Source: Pseudogracilibacillus sp037072025
Lineage (GTDB): Bacteria > Bacillota > Bacilli > Bacillales > Amphibacillaceae
Length of the DNA: 64,000 bases
Assembly: GCF_037072025.1 (NCBI RefSeq)
Contig: NZ_JAXHDD010000003.1
Location: 1 to 64,000, forward strand
Direction of reading: 5' to 3'
The translations under genes were made by a program, and so were the position numbers. Shown piece after piece: positions 62,332 to 64,000 of the stretch (the first letter of the stretch is position 1; each line of letters begins with the position of its first letter). The notes beneath the pieces are model-generated. The model did no database searches. It saw nothing but the letters and a program-made list of their open reading frames with translations, and had not been told where the DNA came from.

Positions 62332-62769
62332 GTGAAAACTTTGATACGATCCACACAATTTTATTTTAATTTAATACTTGTAGGAATTAGTATTATCTTA
62401 ATTAATCAATCTTTAAATATTCATGTAAAGGATGAATTCCTTTCATCGCCAAAGATATTTCCGTTATTTCTATCGATAACGATGTTAATCTTGGCGTTAG
62501 TCATACTCTTCAAGGAAATAAAGAGTAAAGAAGTATACAATATTTTACCGGAAAACTTATTATTTTTTCTTGGATTCATCATATTAACTTTCTTGTATAT
62601 TTTCTTCATACCAATTATAAAGTTTTCTTTTGCGACGGTTGCATTCCTTTTTATTTGCTTTATATTTTTTAAAACGACAAATATATGGAAAAGTATGGTA
62701 ATTTCTGTGGGATTTGTAATTGTAATCGTAATTATTTTTGAACGCGTATTTAATATTATTTTCCCATAA
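62332..62769 (+). CDS. tctB: TctB-family small membrane subunit
   Basis: About 145 residues with four hydrophobic segments, normal for TctB. The start is ambiguous: GTG 62332 or TTG 62341 (AAGAGGG at 62325 fits TTG better). It is the small integral subunit of a tripartite tricarboxylate transporter. The large subunit gene starts 46 bp later. Confidence 0.83.
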   Translation: MKTLIRSTQFYFNLILVGISIILINQSLNIHVKDEFLSSPKIFPLFLSITMLILALVILFKEIKSKEVYNILPENLLFFLGFIILTFLYIFFIPIIKFSFATVAFLFICFIFFKTTNIWKSMVISVGFVIVIVIIFERVFNIIFP

Positions 62770-62815
62770 GTTAATTTTTAAAATTATTAAATAAAGCTTT
62801 ATTGAGGTGAAATAA

Positions 62816-64000
62816 ATGGACGTATTATTAAATTTTTTAATGCCAATTTTAAACCTAGAATTGCTTCTCATGGTTGCACTAGGTACATTTGCGGGAATAT
62901 ATGTTGGTGCAATCCCAGGGTTATCCGTTACGATGGCAGTGGCACTTTTACTTTCATTAACATACTCTTGGGATCTTTTACCAGCATTGGCGCTCATCAT
63001 CGGAATATATACAGGTGGGGTTTATGGTGGTTCAAGAGCTGCTATATTGCTAAATATACCGGGTGGCCCCTCAGCTGTAGCAACAACATTTGACGGATAT
63101 CCGATTGCACAACGAGGAGAAGCTGGCCAAGCCATGGGACTTGCAACTATCACCTCTGTTATTGGTGGAATGGTTGGTGTTGTATTTCTTGCTTTTACAA
63201 CTCCAGTTGTTTCACAATTAGCTTTACATTTTGCGCATAGAGATTATTTTTTATTAGCATTTATGGGACTTTTACTAGTTGGTTCTTTAAGTAAAGGCTC
63301 TTTTATAAAATCTGTCTTTGCTGCATTTTTAGGAATTATTATAGGGTTAGTTGGGCTAGATAATATTACCGCTGTGCCTCGTTTAACATTCGGAATGCTT
63401 GATTTACAACGTGGCTTTAATATTATTGTTGTAATACTAGGACTTTTTGGATTTTCTGAAGTGCTCTATCAGATGTCTAAATCATTTAGTGTTACCGTTA
63501 CTAATAAAGTTGGGAAAATAGTTCCCACATTAGCTTTCATTATTAAATTCTTACCACTTTCCTTACAAAGTTCTCTGATTGGTGTACTTTCCGGAGTTCT
63601 ACCAGGAGTTGGCGGAGAGATTGCTGCACTATTTAGCTATGATCGAGCAAAGAAAACAGTTAAAAAACCAACTAGACCTTTTGGTGAAGGAGCATATGAG
63701 GGAGTTGTAGCACCTGAAACTGCCAATAGTGCCGCTATAGGTGGAGCATTAATACCAATGCTGACCCTCGGTATACCAGGTGACGCGGTAACTGCAGTTA
63801 TAATCGGTGCATTTGTTATCCATGGGCTAAACCCTGGTCCTTTATTGATGATAGATTCTCCAGACATGTTTTGGGTTATTACCGGATCTTTATTTCTATC
63901 AAATATTTTCTTGTTAATTTTTGGTTTTATGGGAATAAAAGCATTTCAAAAAATTGTAACCATCCCAAAAGGAATATTATTACCAATTATTACTGTATTG
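62816..64000 (+). CDS. tctA: TctA-family large membrane subunit, cut by window end
   Basis: ATG 62816 follows GAGGTG. The frame is open to the window end: 395 codons visible. Family landmarks are G-A-I-P-G-L-S-V-T-M near the N-terminus, G-G-V-Y-G-G-S and N-I-P-G-G-P near residues 66-83, and A-P-E-T-A-N-S-A-A-I-G-G with L-T-L-G-I-P-G-D near 300-325. It forms the transport channel with TctB, energised by an ion gradient. Roughly 100 residues are expected beyond the window. Confidence 0.93.
   Translation, partial: MDVLLNFLMPILNLELLLMVALGTFAGIYVGAIPGLSVTMAVALLLSLTYSWDLLPALALIIGIYTGGVYGGSRAAILLNIPGGPSAVATTFDGYPIAQRGEAGQAMGLATITSVIGGMVGVVFLAFTTPVVSQLALHFAHRDYFLLAFMGLLLVGSLSKGSFIKSVFAAFLGIIIGLVGLDNITAVPRLTFGMLDLQRGFNIIVVILGLFGFSEVLYQMSKSFSVTVTNKVGKIVPTLAFIIKFLPLSLQSSLIGVLSGVLPGVGGEIAALFSYDRAKKTVKKPTRPFGEGAYEGVVAPETANSAAIGGALIPMLTLGIPGDAVTAVIIGAFVIHGLNPGPLLMIDSPDMFWVITGSLFLSNIFLLIFGFMGIKAFQKIVTIPKGILLPIITVL

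Noticed and set aside
1..64000. rRNA, tRNA, prophage or integrative element
   Set aside because: No rRNA-like or tRNA-like sequence, integrase, phage structural gene or attachment-site duplication was recognised. The mobile DNA seen is limited to short elements and remnants.

Overview
The window looks like chromosomal DNA of a low-G+C, aerobic member of the Bacillaceae (Bacillota). The reasons are AGGAGG-type ribosome binding sites, LxxC lipoprotein signals, Bacillus-type Fur and Zur boxes, single-stem U-tract terminators and the protein families present. The genus cannot be fixed from sequence alone. No rRNA or tRNA gene was seen.

Layout. (1) 1-5285: a truncated AraC fragment, then a Fur-boxed siderophore operon: flavin reductase, binding lipoprotein, ATPase and two permeases. 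(2) 5286-9962: a word-repeat array, an IscB-like remnant, a Zur-boxed zinc-binding lipoprotein with a very long His-rich repeat, a mobile repeat, a COG0523 GTPase and a small membrane ORF. (3) 10038-14014: a TIM-barrel isomerase/dehydratase plus type I dehydroquinase behind a palindromic operator, a membrane-anchored protein, a frameshifted thioesterase and an aldo/keto reductase. (4) 14213-25291: a sigma-54 activator of the PrpR type next to a clear -24/-12 promoter, which drives a crotonase, a short-chain fatty acid transporter and a CoA ligase. An MDR oxidoreductase and a complete beta-oxidation trio follow. (5) 26710-49643: a phenylacetate (paa) catabolic region: ferredoxin, ferredoxin reductase and paaY; paaX (divergent); a liv-type ABC importer; paaK; paaI and a second hotdog protein; paaABCD; EthD-like, paaF and paaG; aldehyde dehydrogenase; paaH and paaJ; and a further crotonase. 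(6) 49889-51667: decayed genes, one interrupted by a miniature transposable element. (7) 51837-64000: a LacI regulator, a permease, then ALDH, MDR dehydrogenase and a ThDP enzyme, and a tripartite tricarboxylate transporter (SBP, FAD oxidoreductase, TctB, and TctA cut by the window end).

How it fits together. Phenylacetate would be imported, activated by PaaK, epoxidised by PaaABC with PaaD, isomerised by PaaG, opened and oxidised, and finished by PaaF, PaaH and PaaJ. No paaE reductase is visible. A ferredoxin and ferredoxin:NADP reductase sit in a paaY operon that carries the same 18-bp promoter motif as the paaA and liv operons, so they are candidates for the electron supply. A second inferred regulon pairs TTAGATCGATCTAA operators upstream of two operons 45 kb apart, one of them near the LacI gene.

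The most unusual feature is a set of intergenic arrays in which a short word (GGCACAT or its complement, ATTCAGCG, TAACCACG, GAGTCGTT, ATGCnnAGTG) recurs at a pitch of about 20 bp. Some arrays are exactly in phase for hundreds of bases, and some show 40- or 120-bp higher-order units. They divide the paa region at its module boundaries. They are not CRISPRs and not genes, and I know of no function for them.
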